DNA of 64,000 nucleotides from Kocuria carniphila (GTDB lineage Bacteria > Actinomycetota > Actinomycetes > Actinomycetales > Micrococcaceae), in contig NZ_NOIT01000007.1 of the NCBI RefSeq assembly GCF_004136555.1, forward strand, positions 62,001 to 126,000. The letters run 5' to 3'. The position numbers and the translations under genes were made by a program. Of this stretch, positions 17,162 through 25,604 are shown piece by piece. The notes under the pieces are model-generated. The model did no database searches. It was not told the DNA's origin and saw nothing but the letters and a program-made list of their open reading frames with translations. Positions within the stretch are counted from its first letter, which is position 1, and each line of letters begins with the position of its first letter.

Positions 17162-18844
17162 ATGGCGGAATTCATTTACACCATGTCCAAAGCCCGCAAG
17201 AAAGTGGGCGACAAAGTCATTCTGGACGATGTCACCATGTCGTTCTACCCCGGCGCCAAGATCGGCGTTGTGGGTCCCAACGGTGCTGGTAAATCGACCA
17301 TCCTGAAGATCATGGCTGGCATCGACCAGCCCTCCAACGGCGAGGCGCGGCTGACCCCCGGTTACTCCGTGGGCATCCTGCTGCAGGAGCCGCCGCTGAA
17401 CGAAGAGAAGACCGTTCTGGGCAACGTCGAGGAAGGCGTTGGCGAGATCAAGGGCAAGCTCGATCGCTTCAACGAGATCTCCGCCGAAATGGCCGAGCCC
17501 GACGCTGACTTCGACGCGCTCATGGAAGAAATGGGCAAGCTCCAGGAAGAGATCGACGCCGCGAACGCGTGGGACCTCGACTCCCAGCTCGAGCAGGCCA
17601 TGGATGCGCTGCGCTGCCCGCCGCCCGAAACGGACGTGAAGGTCCTTTCCGGTGGTGAGCGTCGTCGTGTCGCGCTGTGCAAGCTGCTGCTGCAGAAGCC
17701 CGACCTGCTGCTCCTCGATGAGCCCACCAACCACCTGGACGCAGAGTCCGTGCTGTGGCTCGAGCAGCACCTGGCTGCTTACCACGGTGCCGTCCTGGCC
17801 GTGACCCACGACCGGTACTTCCTGGATCACGTGGCCGAGTGGATCTGTGAGGTCGACCGCGGTCGCCTGTACCCCTACGAGGGCAACTACTCCACCTACC
17901 TGGACACCAAGGCCAAGCGCATGGAAGTCCAGGGCAAGAAGGACGCCAAGCAGGCCAAGCGTCTGAAGGAAGAACTCGACTGGGTGCGCTCCAACGCCAA
18001 GGGTCGTCAGGCCAAGTCCAAGGCGCGTCTGGCGCGCTACGAGGAAATGGCCTCGGAAGCCGAGAAGACCCGCAAGTTGGACTTCGAGGAAATCCAGATC
18101 CCGCCGGGACCCCGCCTGGGCAACCTGGTGATCGAGGCCGAGGACCTGGAGAAGGGCTTCGGCGATCGATCGCTCATCAAGGATCTCTCGTTCTCCCTGC
18201 CGCGCAACGGCATCGTGGGTGTGATCGGCCCCAACGGTGTCGGTAAGTCCACGCTGTTCAAGACCATCGTGGGCCTGGAACCGCTCGACGACGGCGATCT
18301 CAAGGTGGGCGACTCGGTCCAGATCTCCTACGTTGACCAGAACCGCGAGAATCTCGACCCGGAGAAGACCCTGTGGGAGGTCGTGTCGGACGGCCTGGAC
18401 TACATCAACGTGGGCAAGGTCGAAATGCCGTCCCGCGCGTACGTCTCCGCGTTCGGCTTCAAGGGCCCGGATCAGCAGAAGAAGGCCGGTGTGCTCTCCG
18501 GTGGTGAGCGCAACCGCCTCAACCTGGCGCTGACCCTCAAGCAGGGCGGCAACCTGTTGCTGCTGGATGAGCCCACCAACGACCTGGATGTGGAAACCCT
18601 CGGTTCCCTGGAGAACGCGTTGCTGGAATTCCCCGGCTGCGCCGTGGTGGTCTCTCACGATCGTTGGTTCCTGGACCGCGTGGCCACTCACATCCTCGCC
18701 TGGGAAGGTACCGAGGAGAACCCGGACAACTGGTACTGGTTCGAGGGCAACTTCGAATCCTACGAGGAGAACAAGATGGAGCGTCTCGGCCCGGAGGCCG
18801 CACGTCCCCGTCGCCTCACCCACCGTCGCCTCACTCGCGACTAA
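17162..18844 (+). CDS. ettA: Energy-dependent translational throttle protein EttA (ABC-F ATPase)
   Basis: 560 residues, the normal length. It has two ABC cassettes without membrane domains: Walker A GPNGAGKST at 38-46 and GPNGVGKST near 357-365, each with an SGGERRRVAL or SGGERNRLNL signature and an LLDEPTNHLD or LLDEPTNDLD Walker B. A charged linker lies between them. EttA binds the ribosomal E site and gates elongation according to ATP/ADP ratio. The ATG may be leaderless. Confidence 0.95.
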   Translation: MAEFIYTMSKARKKVGDKVILDDVTMSFYPGAKIGVVGPNGAGKSTILKIMAGIDQPSNGEARLTPGYSVGILLQEPPLNEEKTVLGNVEEGVGEIKGKLDRFNEISAEMAEPDADFDALMEEMGKLQEEIDAANAWDLDSQLEQAMDALRCPPPETDVKVLSGGERRRVALCKLLLQKPDLLLLDEPTNHLDAESVLWLEQHLAAYHGAVLAVTHDRYFLDHVAEWICEVDRGRLYPYEGNYSTYLDTKAKRMEVQGKKDAKQAKRLKEELDWVRSNAKGRQAKSKARLARYEEMASEAEKTRKLDFEEIQIPPGPRLGNLVIEAEDLEKGFGDRSLIKDLSFSLPRNGIVGVIGPNGVGKSTLFKTIVGLEPLDDGDLKVGDSVQISYVDQNRENLDPEKTLWEVVSDGLDYINVGKVEMPSRAYVSAFGFKGPDQQKKAGVLSGGERNRLNLALTLKQGGNLLLLDEPTNDLDVETLGSLENALLEFPGCAVVVSHDRWFLDRVATHILAWEGTEENPDNWYWFEGNFESYEENKMERLGPEAARPRRLTHRRLTRD

Positions 18845-18860
18845 GGGCGAGCACCAGTTC

Positions 18861-18912
18861 GACGACGCCGCCCCGGCACCTTTCGCACGAAAGGTGCCGG
18901 GGCGGCGTCGTC
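18861..18912. terminator. Bidirectional terminator between ettA and the siderophore operon
   Basis: A perfect 23-bp stem pairs 18861-18883 with 18890-18912 around a CGCACG loop. Both arms contain the 12-mer GCGGCGTCGTCG or its complement. It separates the convergent ettA and penicillin-acylase fusion genes. Confidence 0.9.
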
Positions 18913-18927
18913 GTTCTTGCGGGTGTT

Positions 18928-21741
18928 CTAGGGCAGCGTGAAGAACGCGAGCCGCCCGGACTTGTGGGGAAGGTCGATGACCGGGCCGAGGGTGAATCCG
19001 ATGGCCTGCAGTCGCGCGAGCGCGAGGTCGTTGGACGCATCGGGTTCCGCCACGATCCGGCGCGTGCGGCCCTGCTTGATGATTTCGCATTGGATCAGTG
19101 CGCTGATCGCGTCGGTCATGCCGGGGACCCGGTTCCGGACCGGCGCCAGGAGCACGTGAATTCCCAGATCTCCCGGCTCCACCGTGTAGAACGCGCCGGT
19201 GATGTCAGCGTGCGGTTCGTAGGTCTGGAACAGTCCGAGCGGTCGTTGGTTGAGTTCGATGAGCCACGCGTGGTGCGTGGTCGTGGTGGAAAGGAACGCG
19301 TAGAGGTCGCGGACCTGCTCGAACGTGAGATCGTTCATGCCCCAGAACCGGGCACGTTCCTCCTGGACCCATGAGTAGATCAATTCGCAGTCCCGGGCGG
19401 CATCCACCGGGCGCAGCGAGAGGTGACCGCTCACCACATCGTTCACATCCTGGGCGGAACCGACCACGGGCACGAAGGGCCGCCCCACCGCCGCGAGACC
19501 GTCCGACAGCCTTCCGAGGTGCAGGGGCGCATCGGTCGGCTCGAGTCCGCCGGCGGGAACCCAGGGAAGGGCGTGGTCCATTTCGCCCGCGGCCCAGCGA
19601 AGTACCGGCGCGGACCCGAGTGAGCCACGATCCACGGGGTCCGGTGTGATCCACCACGACGCCGCCGGGTCGGCCAGATCCCACAACACCCTGGCCGCCG
19701 GGACACGGGCACACGCCGGACCCCAGCCGGGGATGGTTCCCGCGGACAGTAGACAATCGGTGTCTCCACCGACCGGAACAGCAGTGAAGGGTGGAAGGTC
19801 CGGGTGGGCGCGGTGGGGTGCGAAGGCGTGCAAAAGACCCCAACTCGGCTGGTTCTCAACCGAGCGACTACCGGCGGTGTCCATTGCTTCGGGGTGTTCG
19901 GCCGCCACACTGTCCAAGGCCCTGACGGCCGCGACTCGCGGATCAAAGCCAACCCGTTGACCGCGCACCACGATGCTCTCCAGCGCCAGTCCCACCCGAG
20001 CCACCGGGTCGAGGAACGGTTGCCACAGGGCGGGTAGTCGGCTGGAGGCAAGCAGCGGTGTGAGGACCTCCGAGGCGGCCAGTTCCCGGGCGAAGGTATC
20101 ACGCCACCGAGCAAACAGCGCCGCGACTTCGGAATCGGCGGACATGTCGCCGTCCCAGGCCAATAACCAGTCGCGGAGAGTCTTCGCGACAGGTCCGCGG
20201 TCTCCCAAAAGCTGCGCCAACAGCCCCGGCCAAGTGCCCAGGTGGGTGTCCACTTGCGCGGCCAGCAGATCCTCATGGCTCACGACGCCACGCTCCGCAA
20301 TGGCTTGCTCGAGCAGCTGGGTTGCCCGTCGCGCTCGGTGCGGGGGAGCGCAGCCGAGCCTCGCCGCGGACTCATGCTCATCGGCCGGCCGCTGATTGGC
20401 CCTGACCATAACGTGGTCGAGATGCTCGCCACGAGAGCCACGAGAGCCACGAGAGCCACGAGAGCCACGAGAGCCACAAGAGCCACGTGCATGAGTGGCC
20501 CCGGACGGCTCCCGGGATCCAACGGAACCAAAGGCACCCACAGGCGCGGCGGCGTCGTCGTTGCACGGCGCAGGCAGGTAGCTGCCCGCGACCGTGTGTA
20601 GGCACGCGCCGGTGCGGTCGGCGGCGATCACATCGTTGACGGGGACCACCCAGCCCTGCCACGCGGCCGCAACGTCCGCCACGGATATCGCGCCCAATAG
20701 TTCCCGACATGCAGAAACGGCTCGTTCGGGCGCGCACGGTACAGCCGGGCGAACTACGAGAACCCGGGCGCACTCGCCCTCGGCAAGCGCGAGAAGCCGT
20801 TGCTCGGCGCCGGCGTCCCCGGGGAGCACAAACCCGCCCGAGCACCGGCGCACCCAGCGCGTCTGGGTGCCGCAATGCGCTGACCTCAGATCGACGGCGC
20901 GCTCATCCAAAGACTCGCCGGTATCCACCGCGACGAGCCCGTCGGTACGGCGTTGCACCGTCACCTCACACAGGGTTTCGGTGGTGGTCATGGCCGCGGT
21001 GATCGCCCAGGCGGCGGACTCGGTGCGTCCGAAATGCGGCACGCCGGGCAGTCCCACGAGCGCCAGGCCGCGGACCCGCAGACCGGGAGCCGAGAAACAC
21101 ACGGGCTGGTACGGTCCGGATTCCTCGACCACGCGGTGGGGATCCGCGGCGATCAACGGCGCTCCTGACACCGAGAGGTCCGCGGGCACGAGCCACGCAT
21201 TGGAACCGGAACCGCGTGGAGTTTCCGCATCGAGCACGGGCCCCCACTCGTCACCCAGCGTGGTTCGTACCCGGTGCCGCCATACCTGCTCCGGCAGTGA
21301 ACCGGACAGCAGATGCGCATCAAGGTGCACGGCCAGAGGCGTCCACGGCTGCCACGGTCGCGGTTCCAGATCGGCCAACCCGAGCTCCAGCGCTTCCGGG
21401 CACTCGGCCCATGCGGACCCGATCGAGCCGTTGACCCCGTCCGCGTAGGCCGCGAGAAATTGCTGGTCCTCCGTGCCAGCGGCCTTCCACCACCGCAGTG
21501 CCGTGAGCTCGATCTCCATGGCCAGGGACAGGTGATCGGCGTCCACCTGATCGGGGCCCAACAGTTCCGCCGATCGCCCTTCCGCCCGACGCCGCAGTAC
21601 CTCCAGCTGCCACGGCCGATCCACCGCTGTGATCGCCCCGTGGCCCGTGGCCAAGCTCTTGAGGTCCGAACCTTGGACGTGGGGCACACCGGCCGGGTCG
21701 CGGAACACCCGCCACCCGGCTCCTGACAGTTCTGGTGTCAT
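18928..21741 (-). CDS. Penicillin-acylase-family Ntn hydrolase fused to a GNAT acyltransferase (DesG/DesH-like)
   Basis: 937 residues from ATG 21741, which overlaps the upstream IucA/IucC stop as ATGA; an upstream in-frame ATG (21876) would invade that gene. Residues 1-760 are a penicillin-acylase fold: AYADGVN near 100, then GSGSNAWLV, where Ser180 is the predicted nucleophile exposed by self-cleavage after Gly179, and VPVNDVIAADRTG near 367-379. No signal peptide is present, so it should act in the cytoplasm, unlike typical penicillin acylases. Residues 771-937 are an IucB/RhbD-type acyltransferase (SLRPVD, WVQEERARFWGM). A low-complexity (SRG)5 insert lies at 424-438. It probably modifies or transfers the acyl group of the siderophore; a desferrioxamine-cluster penicillin amidase named desG has been proposed to add phenylacetyl groups. 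The exact reaction here is inference. Confidence 0.82.
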   Translation of the reverse strand: MTPELSGAGWRVFRDPAGVPHVQGSDLKSLATGHGAITAVDRPWQLEVLRRRAEGRSAELLGPDQVDADHLSLAMEIELTALRWWKAAGTEDQQFLAAYADGVNGSIGSAWAECPEALELGLADLEPRPWQPWTPLAVHLDAHLLSGSLPEQVWRHRVRTTLGDEWGPVLDAETPRGSGSNAWLVPADLSVSGAPLIAADPHRVVEESGPYQPVCFSAPGLRVRGLALVGLPGVPHFGRTESAAWAITAAMTTTETLCEVTVQRRTDGLVAVDTGESLDERAVDLRSAHCGTQTRWVRRCSGGFVLPGDAGAEQRLLALAEGECARVLVVRPAVPCAPERAVSACRELLGAISVADVAAAWQGWVVPVNDVIAADRTGACLHTVAGSYLPAPCNDDAAAPVGAFGSVGSREPSGATHARGSCGSRGSRGSRGSRGSRGEHLDHVMVRANQRPADEHESAARLGCAPPHRARRATQLLEQAIAERGVVSHEDLLAAQVDTHLGTWPGLLAQLLGDRGPVAKTLRDWLLAWDGDMSADSEVAALFARWRDTFARELAASEVLTPLLASSRLPALWQPFLDPVARVGLALESIVVRGQRVGFDPRVAAVRALDSVAAEHPEAMDTAGSRSVENQPSWGLLHAFAPHRAHPDLPPFTAVPVGGDTDCLLSAGTIPGWGPACARVPAARVLWDLADPAASWWITPDPVDRGSLGSAPVLRWAAGEMDHALPWVPAGGLEPTDAPLHLGRLSDGLAAVGRPFVPVVGSAQDVNDVVSGHLSLRPVDAARDCELIYSWVQEERARFWGMNDLTFEQVRDLYAFLSTTTTHHAWLIELNQRPLGLFQTYEPHADITGAFYTVEPGDLGIHVLLAPVRNRVPGMTDAISALIQCEIIKQGRTRRIVAEPDASNDLALARLQAIGFTLGPVIDLPHKSGRLAFFTLP
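20428..20489. repeat. 9-bp tandem repeat inside the Ntn hydrolase-GNAT gene
   Basis: Units of GCCACGAGA at 20428, 20437, 20446, 20455 and 20464, then GCCACAAGA at 20473 and a partial copy. Read on the minus strand they encode Ser-Arg-Gly triplets. Copy number can change without a frameshift. Confidence 0.92.
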
Positions 21742-23561
21742 GGGGTGCCACCCACTCGGGCCGTCCGGTAGCGCGCCAAGGGGTTCTCCAAACGACCCGC
21801 GAGGGCCAATGACCCGGCCGGATCCGTGAGGTCCACCATGTGCTGCGGATTGCGAAGCTGCAACCGGTTGAGGCACGAATGCACAAAGCGGTCTCGGAAC
21901 AAGTCCAGCTCACGCCAGTGGCCGGGAAAACGATCGCGGTGCTCATCCAGGACCTCTGCGGCCAGTGACCAGAACTCGGGTTCTGGCAGCAGCCCGTGGC
22001 CATCCAGGAGCACGGCCAGGTGACGCAACACGCCGTCGACGACGTCCGTATGAATGGACAACTCGCGCGTCTCGGGCGGAACCACCGTGCGAATCCGCTC
22101 AAGCTCCTCGGGCACCGGGCGGTCACTGAGCACGGCGAGTTCCTCGCCCAGGTCCTTCCAGAACACTCCGACCGGGAATCCGTTGCGTAGCCGCAGAATC
22201 ACGTTCTCGCCGTGTGGCATGAGCGCTATGTCGTGGGCCAGCAGCAGGTGCGAGACCGGCACGAGGTACACGTTCAGGAGGGCTCGAACCCAGTCGTGAG
22301 CGGTGGCCCCCGAACGCTCGATCCAGGCCCCGATCAACGTGCCACCGAACGGATCGGTGTGCAGCACCCCGGCCAGGCTGGCCGCGTGTTCGTCGATGCG
22401 CAGCAGCGAAATCGTCGATTCCCGCCACAGCGCCGCGAGCTGTTTCGTGTGATCGGAAGAGACTCCCGATCGGTGATGCGCATCCCCGGTCCACCCGACC
22501 GACGATCGTTCTCGCAGCACCCGGATCCCGGATTCCATCAGAAACGGGTCCGAGGTCACGGTCTGGTGCAGCCAGTCGCTGATCGCGGGCATGGTGCGCA
22601 TGTACGCAGGGGAGAGCCCGCGCAAAAACCCCATGCTGTGCACGCCCAGCGCGGTCTTGGCGTAGTCCCGAGAGGGGTCGTCCACGTCCAGGAACGTGCG
22701 CAACGATTGCTGGGCCCGCCAGCCGTGCGCGCTCGGACCGGCCAGGATCAGGTCGTGCCGCAGTACGTCGGGAAGCATTCCCGGCAGGATGCGATGTTCC
22801 CACTGCCACGGGTGCACGGGGATCGGCGTGTACTCACGGGGATTTTCACCCGCGGCGCGCACCGCGCGGTCGACCTGTTCCTGTTCGGTCGGCAGCAGGT
22901 GCAGATCGAGGTGTTCGCGCTCGGTCAGTTCGCTCGACAGGGACACGGTGCACAAGGATTTACGAGCCGCGAGCCACACGAGCCGCGTGGGGTTTGCAGC
23001 CTCTGGGGACCACGCCTCCTGTTCGTTCGCGCCCATGCCCACGCGCCCGGAACTGGCGACGAAACCTGGGTGTCCCCGGTCCAGGTACCGCTCCACCTCG
23101 GCCAGCGGGCTATGAGCCAGTTCCCACGACGACGGCGCCAGGCCGGCCCGTCGGCGGGCCATCGTGAGCATGGTGGCCGAGAGATCCTCCAGGTACAGCG
23201 GAAGAACGGCGTCCGCGATACCCAGCGTGCTGCGCAGGTCCAGGATGGCCTGCTGCGGGTCCCGGTTCTCACCGGCGGGCAGCCGCCGAATCGATTCCGG
23301 TTCAACCTCCCAGTGGTTCAGGGGATGTCGAGTTGCCCGGAACCACCACCGGATGCGCCCACTGTCATCGCTGACGGACCAGCCGTCGCCATCGGGTTGG
23401 GGGCTGAGCATGCGTTCGTGGGTGAATTCGGAGAACAATTTGGCCAGCACGGCTCGGTGCAGAGCGTCCGTTGCCGCAGCGGTGAGTTCCGGCGGGGCCG
23501 TGGGCGTGACCCACGGATCGACAGGTGACGTAATGCTGTCGGTTGTGTGATCGAAAGTCAT
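21738..23561 (-). CDS. NIS siderophore synthetase, IucA/IucC family (DesD-like)
   Basis: 607 residues. Such enzymes adenylate a carboxylate and join it to a hydroxamate amine. Landmarks: GHPGFVASSGRVG, which resembles the DesD form HPxFxxNNGRIG rather than the HPxxKxRxG of aerobactin enzymes; IPVHPWQWEH; QQSLRTF; MPHGENVILRL; and the catalytic-region FWKDLGEE. The IucA/IucC core is followed by a FhuF-like C-terminal segment. This pattern suggests a DesD-type synthetase acting on N-hydroxy-N-succinyl-cadaverine units. ATG 23561 has AAGGA five bases upstream. It lies 36 bp after the hydroxylase gene and overlaps the acylase fusion by four bases. Confidence 0.9.
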   Translation of the reverse strand: MTFDHTTDSITSPVDPWVTPTAPPELTAAATDALHRAVLAKLFSEFTHERMLSPQPDGDGWSVSDDSGRIRWWFRATRHPLNHWEVEPESIRRLPAGENRDPQQAILDLRSTLGIADAVLPLYLEDLSATMLTMARRRAGLAPSSWELAHSPLAEVERYLDRGHPGFVASSGRVGMGANEQEAWSPEAANPTRLVWLAARKSLCTVSLSSELTEREHLDLHLLPTEQEQVDRAVRAAGENPREYTPIPVHPWQWEHRILPGMLPDVLRHDLILAGPSAHGWRAQQSLRTFLDVDDPSRDYAKTALGVHSMGFLRGLSPAYMRTMPAISDWLHQTVTSDPFLMESGIRVLRERSSVGWTGDAHHRSGVSSDHTKQLAALWRESTISLLRIDEHAASLAGVLHTDPFGGTLIGAWIERSGATAHDWVRALLNVYLVPVSHLLLAHDIALMPHGENVILRLRNGFPVGVFWKDLGEELAVLSDRPVPEELERIRTVVPPETRELSIHTDVVDGVLRHLAVLLDGHGLLPEPEFWSLAAEVLDEHRDRFPGHWRELDLFRDRFVHSCLNRLQLRNPQHMVDLTDPAGSLALAGRLENPLARYRTARVGGTP

Positions 23562-23597
23562 GAGAATCCTTGGTGTGTCGAGGTCAGTACGACGGGT

Positions 23598-25604
23598 TCA
23601 GATCGATGAGTCCAGGACGGCGGGCCGCTGCTCGGCGGGTTCCCATCGCGTGGTGTTCGCTCCGCCGACGTCGCGCCAAGAGTTTTGGGACGCAAGCGGC
23701 CGTTCCAGCACGGACAGACACGCTGTCTTGTCCGGGAGGACCACGTGCTCCAGCTCCCGGAATCCCGCTTTGCGGTTGACCGCTCGCACCGCGTGATTGT
23801 GTACATCGGGTTCCACGAGCACTCGCTGAACCACCGGGTCCGCCCACAGCAGGTCCAGGGCGGCGGCCATGACCGCGCCGGTCGTGCCACTCACCGGTTC
23901 GGAGGTGGGTGCCAGGAACAGGTGCAGTCCGGCGTCTCCGTCGCGCACGGGGAACACCTCAGTCAACGGACTGCATGCCGGGTCGTAGGTTTCTACGAGC
24001 GCCAACGGGTGACCATTTTCGTGGACCAACCACGCTGTTTCCGAGGGGGCTTCGGCCATGCGGCGATACTCGGTGGCCACTGCTTGCTGCGATGCGTCCA
24101 CCAGGTGCCACGCGGCCGCGCGCGGCTGGCTCAACCAGTCATGCAGCACCGGAAGGTCACGGTCGACGGCCACATGCCGGAACTCGAAGCGCCGCCACTG
24201 GCACTCGGTCGTGAACCGAATATCGTCACCATTACCGACGGCACCGGGCGCCCCGTCCAGACACGGCACTGGTCGCGCTTGGGGGAGCCTCCCGAAGCTC
24301 TGGAAGGTGGTGCGCTCCTCGGTTCTGTACTGCTTCGAGCCAACGATGCGATTGAGGATGTGGGCGTTGCGCAGCGGTCCCATTCCCAGGTCGGGAGCGG
24401 TGAGAGCGTGAGTGTGTTCACCGTGGTTGAGCACGTGCACGGTGCCGTCCGCGCTGGCGCGGTGGTAGCGGTCCGGCGAAATGCGACCTGCAGAATCCAG
24501 GAACAGCTGGTCCCGCGCCTCTTCCAGCCACGGCAGTGAGGACGGGGCGTACCCGGTGCCGGCCACCACGGCGTCCGTGATCGTCTCCCGCTCGTGGCCG
24601 TTCTCGGTGTTCCGCCAGGACAGCAGCACTCTGCCATCGTGGGATTGTGACCGGGTCAGTTCCGTGGCGGCGAGCAACCGAACCGGAGCGTGCGAACCGG
24701 AGTTACGGCGCACGTACAACGCCTCGTGCAACTCACTGATGGTCTCGTCGGAAATGCCCCGGTGCAGTTGTGGTTGGCAGGCATTGACACGATCGCGCGT
24801 CTGCTCCGGCAGGGCGCGGAAATGATCCAGGTACTCGGGCGAGGTGAGTTCCAAGCTCAGCTTGGAGTACTCCATGGGGAAGAAACGCGGAGACCGAGTG
24901 ATCCAGTCGACCGCGGGTCCGTCCTCGGTGTTGAGAAGGTCCAGCACGACCTCCGCCGCCGACTGACCGGAACCCACGACGGTCACGTGGTTCTCGGCGG
25001 CCAGGCGCTCGCGATGGGTCAGGTACTCGCCGGCGTGCACGGCAGCCCGGCCGACGCCGTCGAGCTGAGGAGGCACCGTGGCACTGGTTCCGGTGCCGAT
25101 CACCAGGTGACGGGTCCACCACGTGGTGGGCCCGTCCGGCCCATCAGAAGTCACTCGCCACGGGTCCCCGGTGGCAGATCGGGTGACGGCCACGACGTTC
25201 TGGCCCCAGTGCAGTCCGCGCACGTTATGGGCGGCCCAGCGGCAGTAGTCGTTGTACTCGCGGCGCAATGGGTAGAAGGATTCGCGCACGTAGAACGGGT
25301 AGAGCTTGCCCGTCTCCTTGAGCCAGGCCAAGAACGAGAACCGCGAAGTGGGGTCCGCCATGGTGACCAGGTCGGCAAGGAACGGAACCTGCAGGGTCGC
25401 TCGGTCGAAGAGCAGACCGGGGTGCCAGTTGAATTCTGGTGCCCGGTCCAGGAACGCGACCGACAGGTTGTCGAGTGGGTCCGCGAGACACGCGAGACCC
25501 AGGCCGAACGGCCCGATACCAACGCACAGCATATCGAGCGGTTCGTCTTCCGCTCCGTGAGTCGTCGCAGTCGGTGTGGCGGGAGAACAATGCTGCGAAG
25601 TCAT
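23598..25604 (-). CDS. Diamine/lysine N-monooxygenase fused to a GNAT acyltransferase (DesB-DesC-like)
   Basis: 668 residues. Residues 22-440 are a flavin N-hydroxylating monooxygenase: FAD motif GIGPFGLG at 29-36, NADPH motif GSGQSAAE at 211-218, and the ATGY-like AGTGYAP at 348-354. Residues 470-640 are an IucB/RhbD-type acyltransferase (RHVAVDRDLPVLHDWL; VLVEPDVHN). The two steps, hydroxylation of a diamine nitrogen and acylation of the hydroxylamine, are separate DesB and DesC proteins in Streptomyces and are joined here. The start ATG overlaps the decarboxylase stop (ATGA), so the products are made together. Confidence 0.92.
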   Translation of the reverse strand: MTSQHCSPATPTATTHGAEDEPLDMLCVGIGPFGLGLACLADPLDNLSVAFLDRAPEFNWHPGLLFDRATLQVPFLADLVTMADPTSRFSFLAWLKETGKLYPFYVRESFYPLRREYNDYCRWAAHNVRGLHWGQNVVAVTRSATGDPWRVTSDGPDGPTTWWTRHLVIGTGTSATVPPQLDGVGRAAVHAGEYLTHRERLAAENHVTVVGSGQSAAEVVLDLLNTEDGPAVDWITRSPRFFPMEYSKLSLELTSPEYLDHFRALPEQTRDRVNACQPQLHRGISDETISELHEALYVRRNSGSHAPVRLLAATELTRSQSHDGRVLLSWRNTENGHERETITDAVVAGTGYAPSSLPWLEEARDQLFLDSAGRISPDRYHRASADGTVHVLNHGEHTHALTAPDLGMGPLRNAHILNRIVGSKQYRTEERTTFQSFGRLPQARPVPCLDGAPGAVGNGDDIRFTTECQWRRFEFRHVAVDRDLPVLHDWLSQPRAAAWHLVDASQQAVATEYRRMAEAPSETAWLVHENGHPLALVETYDPACSPLTEVFPVRDGDAGLHLFLAPTSEPVSGTTGAVMAAALDLLWADPVVQRVLVEPDVHNHAVRAVNRKAGFRELEHVVLPDKTACLSVLERPLASQNSWRDVGGANTTRWEPAEQRPAVLDSSI

